From the NCBI RefSeq assembly GCF_000761245.1, contig NZ_AWOR01000044.1:78969-142968 (forward strand): a stretch of DNA of 64,000 bases, written 5' to 3'. How positions within the stretch are numbered: position 1 is the first letter of the stretch; each line of letters starts with the position of its first letter. The translations under genes were made by a program, and so were the position numbers. The notes under the pieces are model-generated. The model had not been told where the DNA came from, made no database searches, and saw nothing but the letters and a program-made list of their open reading frames with translations. This document shows positions 41,541 through 50,471 of this stretch, one piece after another. Source of the DNA: Comamonas testosteroni (GTDB lineage Bacteria > Pseudomonadota > Gammaproteobacteria > Burkholderiales > Burkholderiaceae_C).

Positions 41541-42467
41541 TCAGCGCCTGTGCCCAAGCAGGCTGAGTGCCTCCTGCTCCAGTGCCGCAGTCAGCCAGGG
41601 CAGGCCCGCATCGGCGGGCCGGTGCAGCGGCAGCAGCATATGCACCTGAAACGCTATCGAGAACGCCAGCGGCCGCACCACCAGTTGCGGGCCGGCGCAG
41701 GCCCGCGCCGTCAGCGGGTTGACGACGGCCAGACCCAGTCCATGCTGGACCATGGCGCAGACGGCCACTGCGCTGGCGGTCTCCAGGCTCAGCCGGCGCT
41801 GCACGCCGGCGCGGGCAAACACCGCATCGATCTGGGCCCGGTAGGGGTCGTCGCGTGCCAGGCTGATGAAGGATTCGCCTTCAAAGTCCCTCTCGCTCAG
41901 CAGCGTCTTCTGCGCCAGTGGATGGTTGGCGGGCAGCACGGCCACTTCGTCCATGGCAGGCAAGGGCTGGCTGCGCGTTCCCGGCGGTGCATCGGCCAGC
42001 TCGGACAGGCCCAGATCGAAGCGCTGGGCCGCCATCCACTCCTGCAGCAGCGGTGCCTCCTGGGTGCTCACACTCACTGCCACTGCGCCGTGACTGGCCT
42101 GCAGACGTGCCAGCGCGCCCGGCAGCAAGGCATGGCTGAGCGCCGGCAGGCACAGCACGCTGATGCTCGCCCCTTGCGGACGCCCCAGCTCCACGGCACG
42201 GTCGATCACGCGCTCCAGGCCCTGCCAGCTGCGCCGCACCTCGTCCCAGAGCAGCAAGGCCCGCGCATTGGCACGCAGCCGGCCCTGCACGCGCTCGAAC
42301 AGCGCATAGCCCAGCAGCTGCTCCATGCGCGCCAGCTCGCGGCTTACCGTGGGCTGGGAGGTATAGAGCAGCTGCGCCGCGCCGGTGACGCTGCCGGCCG
42401 TCATGACGGCACGGAACACCTCGATATGGCGATGGGTGATGCGCTGAGAAGCTTCTGAATCGGTCAT
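41541..42467 (-). CDS. lysR: LysR-family regulator, divergent from lysA
   Basis: The 308-residue regulator has an N-terminal winged helix (residues 12-70; GSVTGAAQLLYTSQPTVSRELARME) and a LysR effector domain. It is transcribed divergently from lysA with only 106 bases between start codons, exactly the layout of E. coli lysR-lysA in which LysR activates lysA. The gap contains the palindrome at 42482-42497. The ATG 42467 is used instead of 42473. Confidence 0.9.
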   Translation of the reverse strand: MTDSEASQRITHRHIEVFRAVMTAGSVTGAAQLLYTSQPTVSRELARMEQLLGYALFERVQGRLRANARALLLWDEVRRSWQGLERVIDRAVELGRPQGASISVLCLPALSHALLPGALARLQASHGAVAVSVSTQEAPLLQEWMAAQRFDLGLSELADAPPGTRSQPLPAMDEVAVLPANHPLAQKTLLSERDFEGESFISLARDDPYRAQIDAVFARAGVQRRLSLETASAVAVCAMVQHGLGLAVVNPLTARACAGPQLVVRPLAFSIAFQVHMLLPLHRPADAGLPWLTAALEQEALSLLGHRR

Positions 42468-42481
42468 GCGCAAAGCATATC

Positions 42482-42497
42482 AAGATTGAATGATCTT
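42482..42497. promoter_or_regulatory. LysR operator candidate in lysR-lysA gap
   Basis: AAGAT-TGAATG-ATCTT is a perfect 5-bp inverted repeat with T-N-A spacing typical of LysR sites, placed near the lysR start, about 77 bases before lysA. Confidence 0.5.
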
Positions 42498-42573
42498 CAA
42501 AAATCAAGCTATTGGACTGAATAGATAGGCGCATGCATGATGCGCGCAACCTTTCCCTTTCAAGAGACCGCCC

Positions 42574-43821
42574 ATGGCAAACCCCTTCTCTCCCGCACAG
42601 CTCTGGAACCTGGCCGACCAGTACGGCACGCCGCTGTGGGTGTATGACGCCGCCACCATCCGCGAGCGCATTGCCCAGCTCAAGGCTTTCGACACCGTGC
42701 GCTTTGCCCAGAAGGCCTGCTCCAATATCCACATCCTCAAGCTCATGCGCGAGCAGGGCGTGAAGGTGGATGCGGTCTCGCGCGGCGAAGTCCTGCGTGC
42801 GCTGGCAGCGGGCTTCACGCCCGGCTTTGGCGAGCCTGCCGACATCGTCTTCACGGCCGACGTGATGGACGAGGCGACGCTGGCCACCGTGGTGGAGCAC
42901 AAGGTTCCCGTGAATGCGGGCTCCATCGACATGCTGCACCAGCTGGCTGCCGTCTCCAGGGGCCACCATGTCTGGCTGCGCATCAACCCCGGCTTCGGCC
43001 ACGGTCACAGCAACAAGACCAACACCGGCGGCGAGCACAGCAAGCACGGCATCTGGCACACCGAGCTGGAAGACGCGCTGGACGCCATCAAGGCGGGCGG
43101 CCTGGTGCTGGCCGGCCTGCACATGCATATCGGCTCGGGCGTGGACTACGGCCATCTGCAGGAAGTCTGCGGCGCCATGGTCAAGCTGGTCGAGCGCACC
43201 AAGGCGGCTGGCGTCGATCTGCACGCCATCAGTGCCGGCGGCGGCCTGTCCATCCCCTATCGTGCTGGCGATGCCACCATCGACACCCAGCACTACCACG
43301 GCCTGTGGGATGCGGCGCGCAAGCAGGCCGAAAGTCTGGTGGGCCACAGCCTGGGTCTGGAGCTCGAGCCCGGCCGCTTCCTGGTTGCCGAATCCGGTGT
43401 GCTGCTGGGCACCGTGCGCGCCACCAAGAATGCGGGCAGCAACCACTTCGTGCTGGTCGATACCGGCTTCAACGAACTGATGCGCCCCAGCATGTACGGC
43501 AGCTACCACGGCATGGAAGTGCTGCGCCGCGACGGCCAGAGCCTGCCCGCGCAGGACAGCGTAGTGGCCGGCCCGCTGTGCGAATCGGGCGATGTCTTCA
43601 CCCAGGGCGACGGCGGCGTGGTGCTGCCGCGCTCGCTGGCCGGCGCCAGCGTGGGCGACCTGCTGGTGATTCATGACACGGGCGCCTACGGCAGCTCCAT
43701 GTCCAGCAACTACAACACCCGTCCGCTGGCCGCCGAAGTGCTGGTCGATGGCGCGCAGACCCAGCTGATTCGCCGTCGACAGACGGTGGAAGAACTGCTG
43801 GCGCTGGAACTGGGCTTGTAA
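42574..43821 (+). CDS. lysA: Diaminopimelate decarboxylase
   Basis: The 415-residue fold-III PLP enzyme makes lysine from meso-diaminopimelate. Features are FAQKACSNIHILKLMREQG (PLP lysine near residue 48), GSGVDYGHL, the GGGL phosphate loop (SAGGGLSIPYR), ELEPGRF, and the catalytic CESGDVF near 340, followed by TGAYGSSMSSNYN. It starts after an AAGAGACC site. Repeat copy 7 lies right after its stop. Confidence 0.95.
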   Translation: MANPFSPAQLWNLADQYGTPLWVYDAATIRERIAQLKAFDTVRFAQKACSNIHILKLMREQGVKVDAVSRGEVLRALAAGFTPGFGEPADIVFTADVMDEATLATVVEHKVPVNAGSIDMLHQLAAVSRGHHVWLRINPGFGHGHSNKTNTGGEHSKHGIWHTELEDALDAIKAGGLVLAGLHMHIGSGVDYGHLQEVCGAMVKLVERTKAAGVDLHAISAGGGLSIPYRAGDATIDTQHYHGLWDAARKQAESLVGHSLGLELEPGRFLVAESGVLLGTVRATKNAGSNHFVLVDTGFNELMRPSMYGSYHGMEVLRRDGQSLPAQDSVVAGPLCESGDVFTQGDGGVVLPRSLAGASVGDLLVIHDTGAYGSSMSSNYNTRPLAAEVLVDGAQTQLIRRRQTVEELLALELGL

Positions 43822-43827
43822 TTCAAG

Positions 43828-43983
43828 CTCCCCCTGAGGCGCTTTGCCTGGGCGGCCCCGCGCCTTCCCCTGGCCGGGCGCCCCTCTCTCTACGCGCTGC
43901 GCGCTAAGGGAGGGGAACGCAGCCTTCGCAGCGGGGCGGCCCTTGCTCGGCTGCACTGGTTTGGTGTGCGCCGGTTTCATGCG
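43828..43983 (+). repeat. Post-stop structured repeat, copy 7 (after lysA)
   Basis: It begins six bases after the stop with CTCCCCCTGAGGCGC. Basal stem CCCCTC (43881-43886)/GAGGGG (43910-43915), apical stem TACGCGC/GCGCGCTA-like. It has an insertion of about 30 bases between the head and the hairpin. The tail matches copy 5. Confidence 0.88.
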
Positions 43984-44019
43984 ATACGGGCGTCATACTG
44001 CACCATGGCTAGCTGGTTC

Positions 44020-44051
44020 GATAGCAGCTAGCGCTTATTCATCAAGCGCTT
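44020..44051. repeat. AGCTGC/GCGCTT family repeat before DMT gene
   Basis: GATAGCAGCTAGCGCTT followed by ATTCATC and AAGCGCT; 44030-44049 is identical to 26473-26492. Confidence 0.8.
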
Positions 44052-44112
44052 CAGGTCCAAATCACCTGAAGTCTTTTCTCCAGGCACCGCGCAGTGCCCG
44101 GCAAGTTCTTCC

Positions 44113-45003
44113 ATGTCACAGCACTCCGCCCCTTCAGTCCATCGCCACACGCTGACGGGCATCGGCTTGACGGTGCTGGCCTGCGCCTGTTTTTCGATAC
44201 TCGATACGGGCTCCAAATATGCGGGCGCCCTGCTGCCGCTGCTGATGGCTCTGTGGCTGCGCTATGCGCTGCAGTCGGCGCTGACCGTGGGCTTTGGCGT
44301 GGCTCGCCATGGACTGGACATCTTTCGCACCCAGCGCCCGGGCTTTCAGTGCCTGCGCGCCATTCTGTTTTGCCTGAGCAATGCGCTGGCCATGCTCAGC
44401 CTGCGCTATCTGCCGCTGGCCGAGTTCACGGCCATCGTGGCGCTGACGCCGCTGGCCCTGACCTTGCTGGCCGCGCTCTGGCTGGGCCAGCAGGTCAGCC
44501 CCTTGCGCTGGGTGCTGGTGGCGCTGGGCTTTGCGGGCACGCTGGTCATCCTGCGGCCCGGCGGCGGCCAGTTCAGCGGCTGGGCCCTCGTCTGGCCTGC
44601 GCTGCAGCTGCTGGCCAACACCGCCTATCAGATCCTGAGCAGCCGCATGGCGGGCAAGGAGCGCCCGCTGACCACACAGATCTACACCAGCTTGCTGGCC
44701 CTGAGCCTGACCTGCATGGCCCTGCCCTGGTCCTGGCAGTTGCCGGACAGCGCCGCACTCTGGCTGGCCGCGATTGCCATGGGCGCAGGCAGCGCCGTGG
44801 GACATCTGATGCTGCTCAAGGCCTATGAAAACGCCGAGCCCGCGACCATCACGCCGTTTCTCTACAGCCAGATTCCCTGCGCGCTGCTGGCCGGCTGGCT
44901 GGTCTATGGCCATATCCCCGACCAATGGGCCGTGCTGGGCATGCTCGTCATTGCGCTGTGCGGGGCAGCGAGTGCCTGGCTCAGCATCAGAGAGACAAGG
45001 TAG
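44113..45003 (+). CDS. DMT-family (EamA) transporter
   Basis: The 296-residue protein has ten hydrophobic helices in two EamA repeats; IVALTPLALTLLAALWLGQQVSPLRW ends repeat one and ENAEPATITPFLYSQIPCALLAGWLVYG opens the end of repeat two. Substrate unknown. Location after lysA might suggest amino-acid export, but the 290-base repeat-filled gap argues for separate expression. Confidence 0.87.
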   Translation: MSQHSAPSVHRHTLTGIGLTVLACACFSILDTGSKYAGALLPLLMALWLRYALQSALTVGFGVARHGLDIFRTQRPGFQCLRAILFCLSNALAMLSLRYLPLAEFTAIVALTPLALTLLAALWLGQQVSPLRWVLVALGFAGTLVILRPGGGQFSGWALVWPALQLLANTAYQILSSRMAGKERPLTTQIYTSLLALSLTCMALPWSWQLPDSAALWLAAIAMGAGSAVGHLMLLKAYENAEPATITPFLYSQIPCALLAGWLVYGHIPDQWAVLGMLVIALCGAASAWLSIRETR

Positions 45004-45046
45004 CGCGCCGGGAGCGCCTGAGTCTGCCGGTCAGCGCCATTAAAAA

Positions 45047-45130
45047 CAATAGCTACTACCGCCCTAATCCATTGACTTTCAGATAGAAAAATATCTGAAA
45101 TCCATGAATATCAAGCGCTAGCAGCTATCG
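45047..45130. repeat. AGCTGC/GCGCTT family repeat, complex copy
   Basis: Outer arms ATAGCT (45049-45054) and AGCTAT (45123-45128) enclose an inner perfect hairpin TTTCAGATA (45077-45085)/TATCTGAAA (45092-45100) and the family core AAGCGCTAGCAGCTATCG. Confidence 0.75.
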
Positions 45131-45132
45131 TT

Positions 45133-45194
45133 TTATCGGCTTATCGGCTTATCGGCTTATCGGCTTATTGGCTTATTGGCTTTTGGCTTTTGGC
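45133..45194. repeat. 8-bp tandem array next to gpsA
   Basis: Four copies of TTATCGGC (45133-45164), two of TTATTGGC (45165-45180), then two 7-bp TTTTGGC (45181-45194), in a graded series. The array ends against the TAA of gpsA (45195-45197). Confidence 0.92.
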
Positions 45195-46205
45195 TTATTC
45201 GCCGCGCGGATCACGCACCATCAGATGCTGCACGGCCTCGGTGACCGGCAGCTGGCCGTCCAGCAGGGCAACCACGGTTTCGGTGATGGGCATTTCCACA
45301 CCGACCTGGCGTGCCCGGGCGAGCACGGTGCGGGCGCTGTACACGCCCTCGGCCACATGGCCCAGCGATGTCACGGCCTGCTCCAGGCTCTTGCCTTCGG
45401 CCAGCAGCAGACCCACCTTGCGGTTGCGCGAGAGATCGCCGGTGGCGGTCAGCACCAGATCGCCAAGGCCGGACAGGCCCATGAAGGTCTCGGCGCGCGC
45501 GCCCAGCGCCACTCCCAGACGCGTCATCTCGGCCAGGCCACGTGTGACCAGGGCTGCGCGCGCGTTCAACCCCAGTTGCAGGCCGTCGCAAAGACCCGTG
45601 GCAATGGCCAGCACATTCTTGACGGCTCCGCCCACTTCCACGCCCACGATGTCGTGATTGGCATAGACGCGCATGGCCTCGCCGTGAAAGGCCGACACCA
45701 GCAGCTCGCTCACGCCCTCATGGGCGCTGGCTGCCACCAAAGCCGTAGGCTGCTGGCGTGCCACCTCGGCCGCAAAGCTGGGGCCGCTGAGCGCACCGCT
45801 TTGCAGCTGCGGCGCCACCTGCTGGCAGACCTCGTGCGCCATCAGCCCATAGCTGCCGGCAGGGGCGTCGGCGGCCACGGCCTCGAAGCCCTTGCACAGC
45901 CAGACCACGGGCCGGCGGCAATCCTTGAGCTGGCCCAGCCACTGGCGCAGCGCCGCCATGGGCGTGCCCAGCACAATCAGATCGGCATCCGCCACATGGT
46001 CCATCACATCGCCGCTGACCACCGTGAGTGCATCCGGAAAGCGGATGCCGGGCAGATAGCGGCTGTTGGCACGCTCGGCCTGCATGAGCTGCGCCTGCGC
46101 CGGATCCCGCGCCCAGAGGCTGACGCGATCCTGGTCCTTATGGGTGGCCGCGCTGATGGCCATGGCCGTACCCCAGGCGCCAGCGCCGATGACAAGAATT
46201 TTCAT
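45195..46205 (-). CDS. gpsA: Glycerol-3-phosphate dehydrogenase [NAD(P)+]
   Basis: The 336-residue cytoplasmic enzyme makes sn-glycerol-3-phosphate for phospholipids. It has the dinucleotide-binding [10 protein letters not shown] at the N-terminus, CKGFE near residue 115, [10 protein letters not shown] near 145, the catalytic [13 protein letters not shown] near 200 and [18 protein letters not shown] near 220. The ATG at 46205 gives the normal N-terminus (MKILVIGAG). It is separated from secB by a terminator, and its stop abuts a tandem repeat array. Confidence 0.95.
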   Translation of the reverse strand: MKILVIGAGAWGTAMAISAATHKDQDRVSLWARDPAQAQLMQAERANSRYLPGIRFPDALTVVSGDVMDHVADADLIVLGTPMAALRQWLGQLKDCRRPVVWLCKGFEAVAADAPAGSYGLMAHEVCQQVAPQLQSGALSGPSFAAEVARQQPTALVAASAHEGVSELLVSAFHGEAMRVYANHDIVGVEVGGAVKNVLAIATGLCDGLQLGLNARAALVTRGLAEMTRLGVALGARAETFMGLSGLGDLVLTATGDLSRNRKVGLLLAEGKSLEQAVTSLGHVAEGVYSARTVLARARQVGVEMPITETVVALLDGQLPVTEAVQHLMVRDPRGE

Positions 46206-46245
46206 ACCTGAATTTTGATAGCAGTTTGCGCACAACCCACAAGAA

Positions 46246-46272
46246 AAAGAGGCCTCTAGGGCCTCTTTCTTT
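46246..46272. terminator. Terminator after secB
   Basis: AAAGAGGCC (46246-46254) and GGCCTCTTT (46260-46268) pair perfectly; T-rich flanks exist on the minus-strand side (TTTTTCTT), fitting termination of secB transcripts ahead of gpsA. Confidence 0.85.
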
Positions 46273-46322
46273 GCCTGGCTGCCGATTCTTGCACATCGCA
46301 GGAATCAGCAATTGCCGTCAGC

Positions 46323-46784
46323 TTACTGGGGCAGCTGGCCTTCGGCCTGTGCTGCGGCAGCCGCTTGCTGCTGCTCGTACATGGCCTGGAAGTTGATTTC
46401 GGCCAGGTGCACGGGAGGGAAGCCGGCGCGGGTCACCACGTCGGCCACGTTGCCGCGCAGATAGGGGTAGATGATTTGGGGGCAGGCAATGCCGATCACG
46501 CCGCCCATCTGGTCTTCGGGCACGTTGCGGATTTCGAAGATGCCGGCCTGCTTGGCTTCGACCAGGAACACGGTCTTGTCCTGAATCTTGGTCTGAACCG
46601 TGGCGGTCACGGCCACTTCGTAGACGCCTTCAGCCACGGGGGTGGCTTCCACGCCCAACTGGATGTCCACGCTGGGCTGCTCTTGCTCCAGCAGGATGGC
46701 GGGAGAGTTGGGCTGCTCCAGGGACAGGTCCTTCAGATACACGCGCTGGATCTGGAACACGGGGCTGTTGTCTTGTTCGGCCAT
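46323..46784 (-). CDS. secB: Protein-export chaperone SecB
   Basis: The 153-residue acidic chaperone holds preproteins unfolded for Sec[20 protein letters not shown] at the N-terminus and [35 protein letters not shown] in the C-terminal half are diagnostic. The tail is Ala/Gln-rich. The order rhodanese-grxC-secB-gpsA on one strand is common in proteobacteria. A long inverted repeat lies upstream. Confidence 0.96.
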   Translation of the reverse strand: MAEQDNSPVFQIQRVYLKDLSLEQPNSPAILLEQEQPSVDIQLGVEATPVAEGVYEVAVTATVQTKIQDKTVFLVEAKQAGIFEIRNVPEDQMGGVIGIACPQIIYPYLRGNVADVVTRAGFPPVHLAEINFQAMYEQQQAAAAAQAEGQLPQ

Positions 46785-46825
46785 GATGAGCTTGGTCTTT
46801 CAGAAAAATCTTGAGGGGGAAATGA

Positions 46826-46875
46826 AAATGCCTGCACGTAGGATCAGCACGCAGCTATCCTCACAGCAGGCATTT
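46826..46875. promoter_or_regulatory. Inverted repeat upstream of secB
   Basis: AAATGCCTGC (46826-46835) and GCAGGCATTT (46866-46875) are perfect 10-bp arms around 30 bases, with a smaller GGAT/ATCC pair inside. It occupies the secB leader. Confidence 0.55.
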
Positions 46876-46984
46876 CCAAGAAAATAGCACTTGGCATTAT
46901 GCAGTGGCCGCCAATGAATGCATCCTGGCATCCGGCACAAAGTGCAAATTCATGTCCTGGGACGGCATGGGCGGCGCAGATGCA

Positions 46985-47242
46985 TCAGCCTTTCAGCAAA
47001 GGCAGCAGACCGCCCTTGGCATCCAGCGCCATCAGATCGTCGCAACCGCCCACATGGGTCTCGCCAATGAAGATCTGGGGTACGGTGCGGCGACCCGTGG
47101 TCTGCATCATGTGATCGCGGGCAGCGGTATCAAAGTCGATGCGCACCTCTTCGATCTGCTCCACGCCCTTGGATTGGAGAATCTGCTTGGCACGGATGCA
47201 ATAAGGGCAGACGGCGGTGGTGTACATCTTCACGGCTTGCAT
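46985..47242 (-). CDS. grxC: Glutaredoxin 3
   Basis: The 85-residue thiol-disulfide oxidoreductase has active site CPYC at residues 12-15, TVPQIFIG with the cis-Pro near 53, and GGCDDLMAL near 65, typical of class I Grx3. The ATG at 47242 gives the family length. It follows a rhodanese gene by 73 bases. Confidence 0.95.
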   Translation of the reverse strand: MQAVKMYTTAVCPYCIRAKQILQSKGVEQIEEVRIDFDTAARDHMMQTTGRRTVPQIFIGETHVGGCDDLMALDAKGGLLPLLKG

Positions 47243-47315
47243 GGGCAACTTCCTCGGTGTTTTTGCAATGCAGCATGCAACGCTGCATGCGTCAGGGTTC
47301 TCAGTTGGGGCCGGA

Positions 47316-47723
47316 TCAGGCTTTTTCAACCGGCAGGCCGGCATCGCGCCAGGCCTTCATGCCGCCAGCCAGTGCCTGGGCCTTTTCGTAACCCAGCTTC
47401 TTGGCCACCGCCTCGGCGCGCGCGGCGCGGGCGCCCGTTGCACAGACCAGCACCACGGGAAGCTGCTTGTTCTTGACGGTGGTGGGCAGCTTTTCTTCCA
47501 ACTGGCTCAGCGGCAGGTTCCTGGCGCCGTTGACATGGCCGGCGGCAAACTCTTCGGGCTCGCAGACGTCCAGCACCACGGCTTTTTCGCGGTTGATCAG
47601 ATGCACCGCAGCTGCGGCCGACAGCGAACCGCCGGTCGCGCCGCGCAGCGCGGGCAGCAGCAGCATCACACCCGAAGCCACGGCAATCAGGATCAAATAC
47701 CAGTTATCAATGATGAATTTCAC
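47316..47723 (-). CDS. Membrane-anchored rhodanese-domain protein
   Basis: The 135-residue protein has one N-terminal membrane helix (NWYLILIAVASGVMLLLPAL, about 6-26) and a single rhodanese domain with the active-site loop CATGARA (Cys near residue 93), so the thiol is present. It resembles YibN-type proteins found before grxC and secB. The start is GTG 47723 behind AAGGAAT; an earlier in-frame ATG at 47861 adds improbable sequence. Confidence 0.88.
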   Translation of the reverse strand: MKFIIDNWYLILIAVASGVMLLLPALRGATGGSLSAAAAVHLINREKAVVLDVCEPEEFAAGHVNGARNLPLSQLEEKLPTTVKNKQLPVVLVCATGARAARAEAVAKKLGYEKAQALAGGMKAWRDAGLPVEKA

Positions 47724-48008
47724 GTCATTCCTTGGGATGGCAAACCGAACGATTTTAGAGGCAGGCCAGCCTGCGGGCCGCAGCAACGGGCCACAAACCT
47801 GCAGCCTGCAAGCCCATAGCCCCGGTTGACGCGCCCTGAGCCGCAAGTGGGCGCTGCGCACAATCCCCGAAGCTCGCTACAGGAATAGCGCGCCGGCCGG
47901 CGCCGGATCGCTCCGGCTTTCCTTGCCTCATGCCCGGACAAAGCCCAGCCTCTAAAATGCACGCTTTTGACTTTGTGTCATTACTGCTTTGCTACTTTGA
48001 GAGAATCC

Positions 48009-48752
48009 ATGTACAAGCTCGTTCTGATCCGCCACGGTGAATCCACCTGGAACCTAGAAAACCGCTTCACCGGCTGGACCGATGTGGATCTGACTGCCAC
48101 CGGCGTCGAACAGGCCAAGAAGGCCGGCCAACTGCTCAAGGCAGAAGGCTATGACTTCGATGTGGCCTATACCAGCGTGCTCAAGCGCGCCATCCGCACC
48201 CTGTGGCATGTGCAAGATGAAATGGACCGCACCTGGCTGCCCGTGGTGCATAGCTGGCGTCTCAACGAACGCCACTACGGCGGTCTGCAAGGTCTGAACA
48301 AGGCCGATATGGCCAAGCAGTATGGCGATGAGCAAGTGCTGGTCTGGCGCCGCAGCTACGACGTGCCGCCTCCCGCCCTGGAAGCCACCGACCCCCGCAG
48401 CGAACGCAGCGATGTGCGCTACGCCAAGCTGCAGCCCGAGCAGATCCCGCTGACCGAATGCCTCAAGGACACGGTTGCCCGCGTTGTGCCGTTCTGGGAA
48501 GAGTCCATCGCCCCCGCCATCAAGGCCGGCAAGCGCGTGGTCGTTGCTGCTCACGGCAACTCCATCCGCGCCCTGATCAAGTATCTGGACAACATCGCCG
48601 ACGACCAGATCGTGGGCGTGAACGTGCCCAACGGCATTCCTCTGGTCTATGAACTGGACGCCGATCTCAAGCCCATCCGCCACTACTACCTGGGCGACGC
48701 CGAAGCCGCAGCCAAGGCAGCAGCGGCAGTTGCGGCCCAGGGCAAGGCCTGA
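48009..48752 (+). CDS. gpmA: 2,3-bisphosphoglycerate-dependent phosphoglycerate mutase
   Basis: The 247-residue glycolytic enzyme interconverts 3- and 2-phosphoglycerate. LIRHGEST (catalytic His near residue 9), [27 protein letters not shown] (catalytic Glu) and [14 protein letters not shown] are all intact. It is divergent from the rhodanese operon. A 34-base hairpin follows. Confidence 0.96.
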   Translation: MYKLVLIRHGESTWNLENRFTGWTDVDLTATGVEQAKKAGQLLKAEGYDFDVAYTSVLKRAIRTLWHVQDEMDRTWLPVVHSWRLNERHYGGLQGLNKADMAKQYGDEQVLVWRRSYDVPPPALEATDPRSERSDVRYAKLQPEQIPLTECLKDTVARVVPFWEESIAPAIKAGKRVVVAAHGNSIRALIKYLDNIADDQIVGVNVPNGIPLVYELDADLKPIRHYYLGDAEAAAKAAAAVAAQGKA

Positions 48753-48770
48753 GAGAGACCTCCTCACCGC

Positions 48771-48804
48771 CCCGGTTCAGGCCGCTTGCGCGGTCTGAAC
48801 CGGG
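48771..48804 (+). other. Long hairpin between gpmA and ctpA
   Basis: CCCGGTTCAG (48771-48780) and CTGAACCGGG (48795-48804) pair perfectly with an inner GCCGC/GCGGT stem. No T-run follows; probably an RNA structure in the gpmA 3' or ctpA 5' region. Confidence 0.6.
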
Positions 48805-48884
48805 CTGACACGGCAAAAGGCCTGTGGAACCTCATGGGCCTTCCGCCGTCCAAGGTGTATATTGCGAATGGTTTAAGGGGTGCT

Positions 48885-50396
48885 ATGGGTCAAAAAATCA
48901 AAATTGCAGGCTGGATCTCTGTGGGCGTGGTCGCCGGTGCGTTGACCACCGTATCCCTGCAGACGCTGGCTCGCGGGGGTGTGACGCCTCTGCCACTTGA
49001 AGAAATCCAGCAATTGTCGGCCGTCTTCGGCCTGATCAAGACCGATTATGTGGAGCAGGTCAGCGACAAGAAGCTGATCACCGATGCCATCTCCGGCATG
49101 GTCTCCAGCCTGGACCCGCACTCCCAGTACTTCGACAAGAAAACCTACAAAGAATTCAAGGAAGGCACTTCCGGCAAGTTCGTTGGCGTCGGCATCGAGA
49201 TCACCATGGAAGACGGGCTGATCAAGATCGTCTCCCCCATCGAAGGCTCGCCCGCTTTCCGAGCAGGCCTCAAGACCGGCGACCTGATCACCAAGATCGA
49301 CGACACGGCCGTCAAGGGCCTGACGCTCAATGACGCTGTCAAGCGCATGCGTGGTGAACCCAATACCAAGGTGCGCCTGAACATCCTGCGCAAGGATGAA
49401 AGCCGCAGCTTCCCCGTCACCATCACCCGTGAAGAAATCAAGACCCAATCGGTCAAGGGCAAGGTGATCGAGCCCGGATATGGCTGGATCCGCCTGAGCC
49501 AGTTCCAGGAACGCACCGTGGACGACTTTGTGCGCAAGGTCGAGGAAATCTACAAGCAGGAGCCCAATCTCAAGGGACTGGTGCTGGACCTGCGCAACGA
49601 TCCCGGCGGGCTGCTGGATGCGGCCGTAGCCATCTCTGCAGCCTTCCTGCCCCCCGATGTGCCCGTGGTTTCCACCAACGGCCAGCTGGCTGAAAGCAAG
49701 GCCGTCTACAAGGCCTCGCCCGAGTTCTACGCTCAGCGCGGTTTTGGCGACCCCTTGCAGCGCCTGCCTGCGGCCCTCAAAAAGCTGCCTCTGGTGGTGC
49801 TGGTCAACGAAGGCTCGGCCTCGGCCAGCGAAATCGTTGCCGGAGCTCTGCAAGATCACAAACGCGCTACCGTCATGGGCAGCCAGTCCTTTGGCAAGGG
49901 GTCGGTGCAAACCGTGCGCCCCCTGGGGCCCGATACGGCTCTCAAGCTGACGACGGCGCGCTACTACACGCCTAGCGGAAAGTCCATTCAGGCCAAGGGC
50001 ATCGTGCCCGATGTGATGGTCGATGAGACTGCAGACGGCGATTTGTTTGCTGCCTTGAGCATGCGTGAAGCAGACCTTGAAAAGCATTTGTCCAGCGGAC
50101 AGGGTGCGGAGGTCAAGAACGATTCACTTGAAAAGGCCCGCGAGGAAGCGCGCAAGCGCCTGGAAGAGGAAGCCAAGAAGCCAGCCGCCGAACGCCGCCT
50201 GCCCGAATTCGGGTCTGAAAAGGACTTTCAGCTGCAACAGGCACTGAACAAGCTCAAGGGCCAGCCCGTCAAGGTCAGCAAAACCCTGACGGAGCGCAAA
50301 ATCGAAGAGAAGCCCGGAGACGCGACGGCAGCAGACAAAAAGCCCGCTGACAAGAAAGCGCCCGAAAAAGGCGAATCCGACAAGAGCAAAAAATAA
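48885..50396 (+). CDS. ctpA: C-terminal processing protease (S41)
   Basis: The 503-residue periplasmic serine protease has an N-terminal membrane/signal segment (WISVGVVAGALTTVSLQTLA), a PDZ domain (about 90-180; VGVGIEITMED, IEGSPAFRAGLKTGDLI) and the S41 catalytic domain with Ser in NEGSASASEI and Lys in QSFGKGSVQT. A Lys/Glu-rich C-terminal tail of about 90 residues extends past the family core. ATG 48885 is chosen because AAGGGG lies at the correct distance. Between gpmA and moeB in the same order as in other betaproteobacteria. Confidence 0.93.
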   Translation: MGQKIKIAGWISVGVVAGALTTVSLQTLARGGVTPLPLEEIQQLSAVFGLIKTDYVEQVSDKKLITDAISGMVSSLDPHSQYFDKKTYKEFKEGTSGKFVGVGIEITMEDGLIKIVSPIEGSPAFRAGLKTGDLITKIDDTAVKGLTLNDAVKRMRGEPNTKVRLNILRKDESRSFPVTITREEIKTQSVKGKVIEPGYGWIRLSQFQERTVDDFVRKVEEIYKQEPNLKGLVLDLRNDPGGLLDAAVAISAAFLPPDVPVVSTNGQLAESKAVYKASPEFYAQRGFGDPLQRLPAALKKLPLVVLVNEGSASASEIVAGALQDHKRATVMGSQSFGKGSVQTVRPLGPDTALKLTTARYYTPSGKSIQAKGIVPDVMVDETADGDLFAALSMREADLEKHLSSGQGAEVKNDSLEKAREEARKRLEEEAKKPAAERRLPEFGSEKDFQLQQALNKLKGQPVKVSKTLTERKIEEKPGDATAADKKPADKKAPEKGESDKSKK

Positions 50397-50425
50397 GCAC
50401 CGGGTTATGAAACCCGCTCAAAATC

Positions 50426-50448
50426 AGCCGGGCTTGCCCGGCTTTTTT
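50426..50448 (+). terminator. Rho-independent terminator after ctpA
   Basis: AGCCGGGC and GCCCGGCT with a very short loop, followed by T residues to 50448, 30 bases after the ctpA stop. Confidence 0.88.
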
Positions 50449-50471
50449 CTTGGAACCATGGAAGCAAACCG

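Noticed and set aside
41881..43980. 699-codon minus-strand ORF across lysR and lysA
   Set aside because: It is antisense to lysA and out of frame with lysR; both real genes have clear motifs.
48771..48804. gpmA terminator
   Set aside because: The hairpin is perfect but lacks a T-run, so I list it as an RNA structure and not as an intrinsic terminator.
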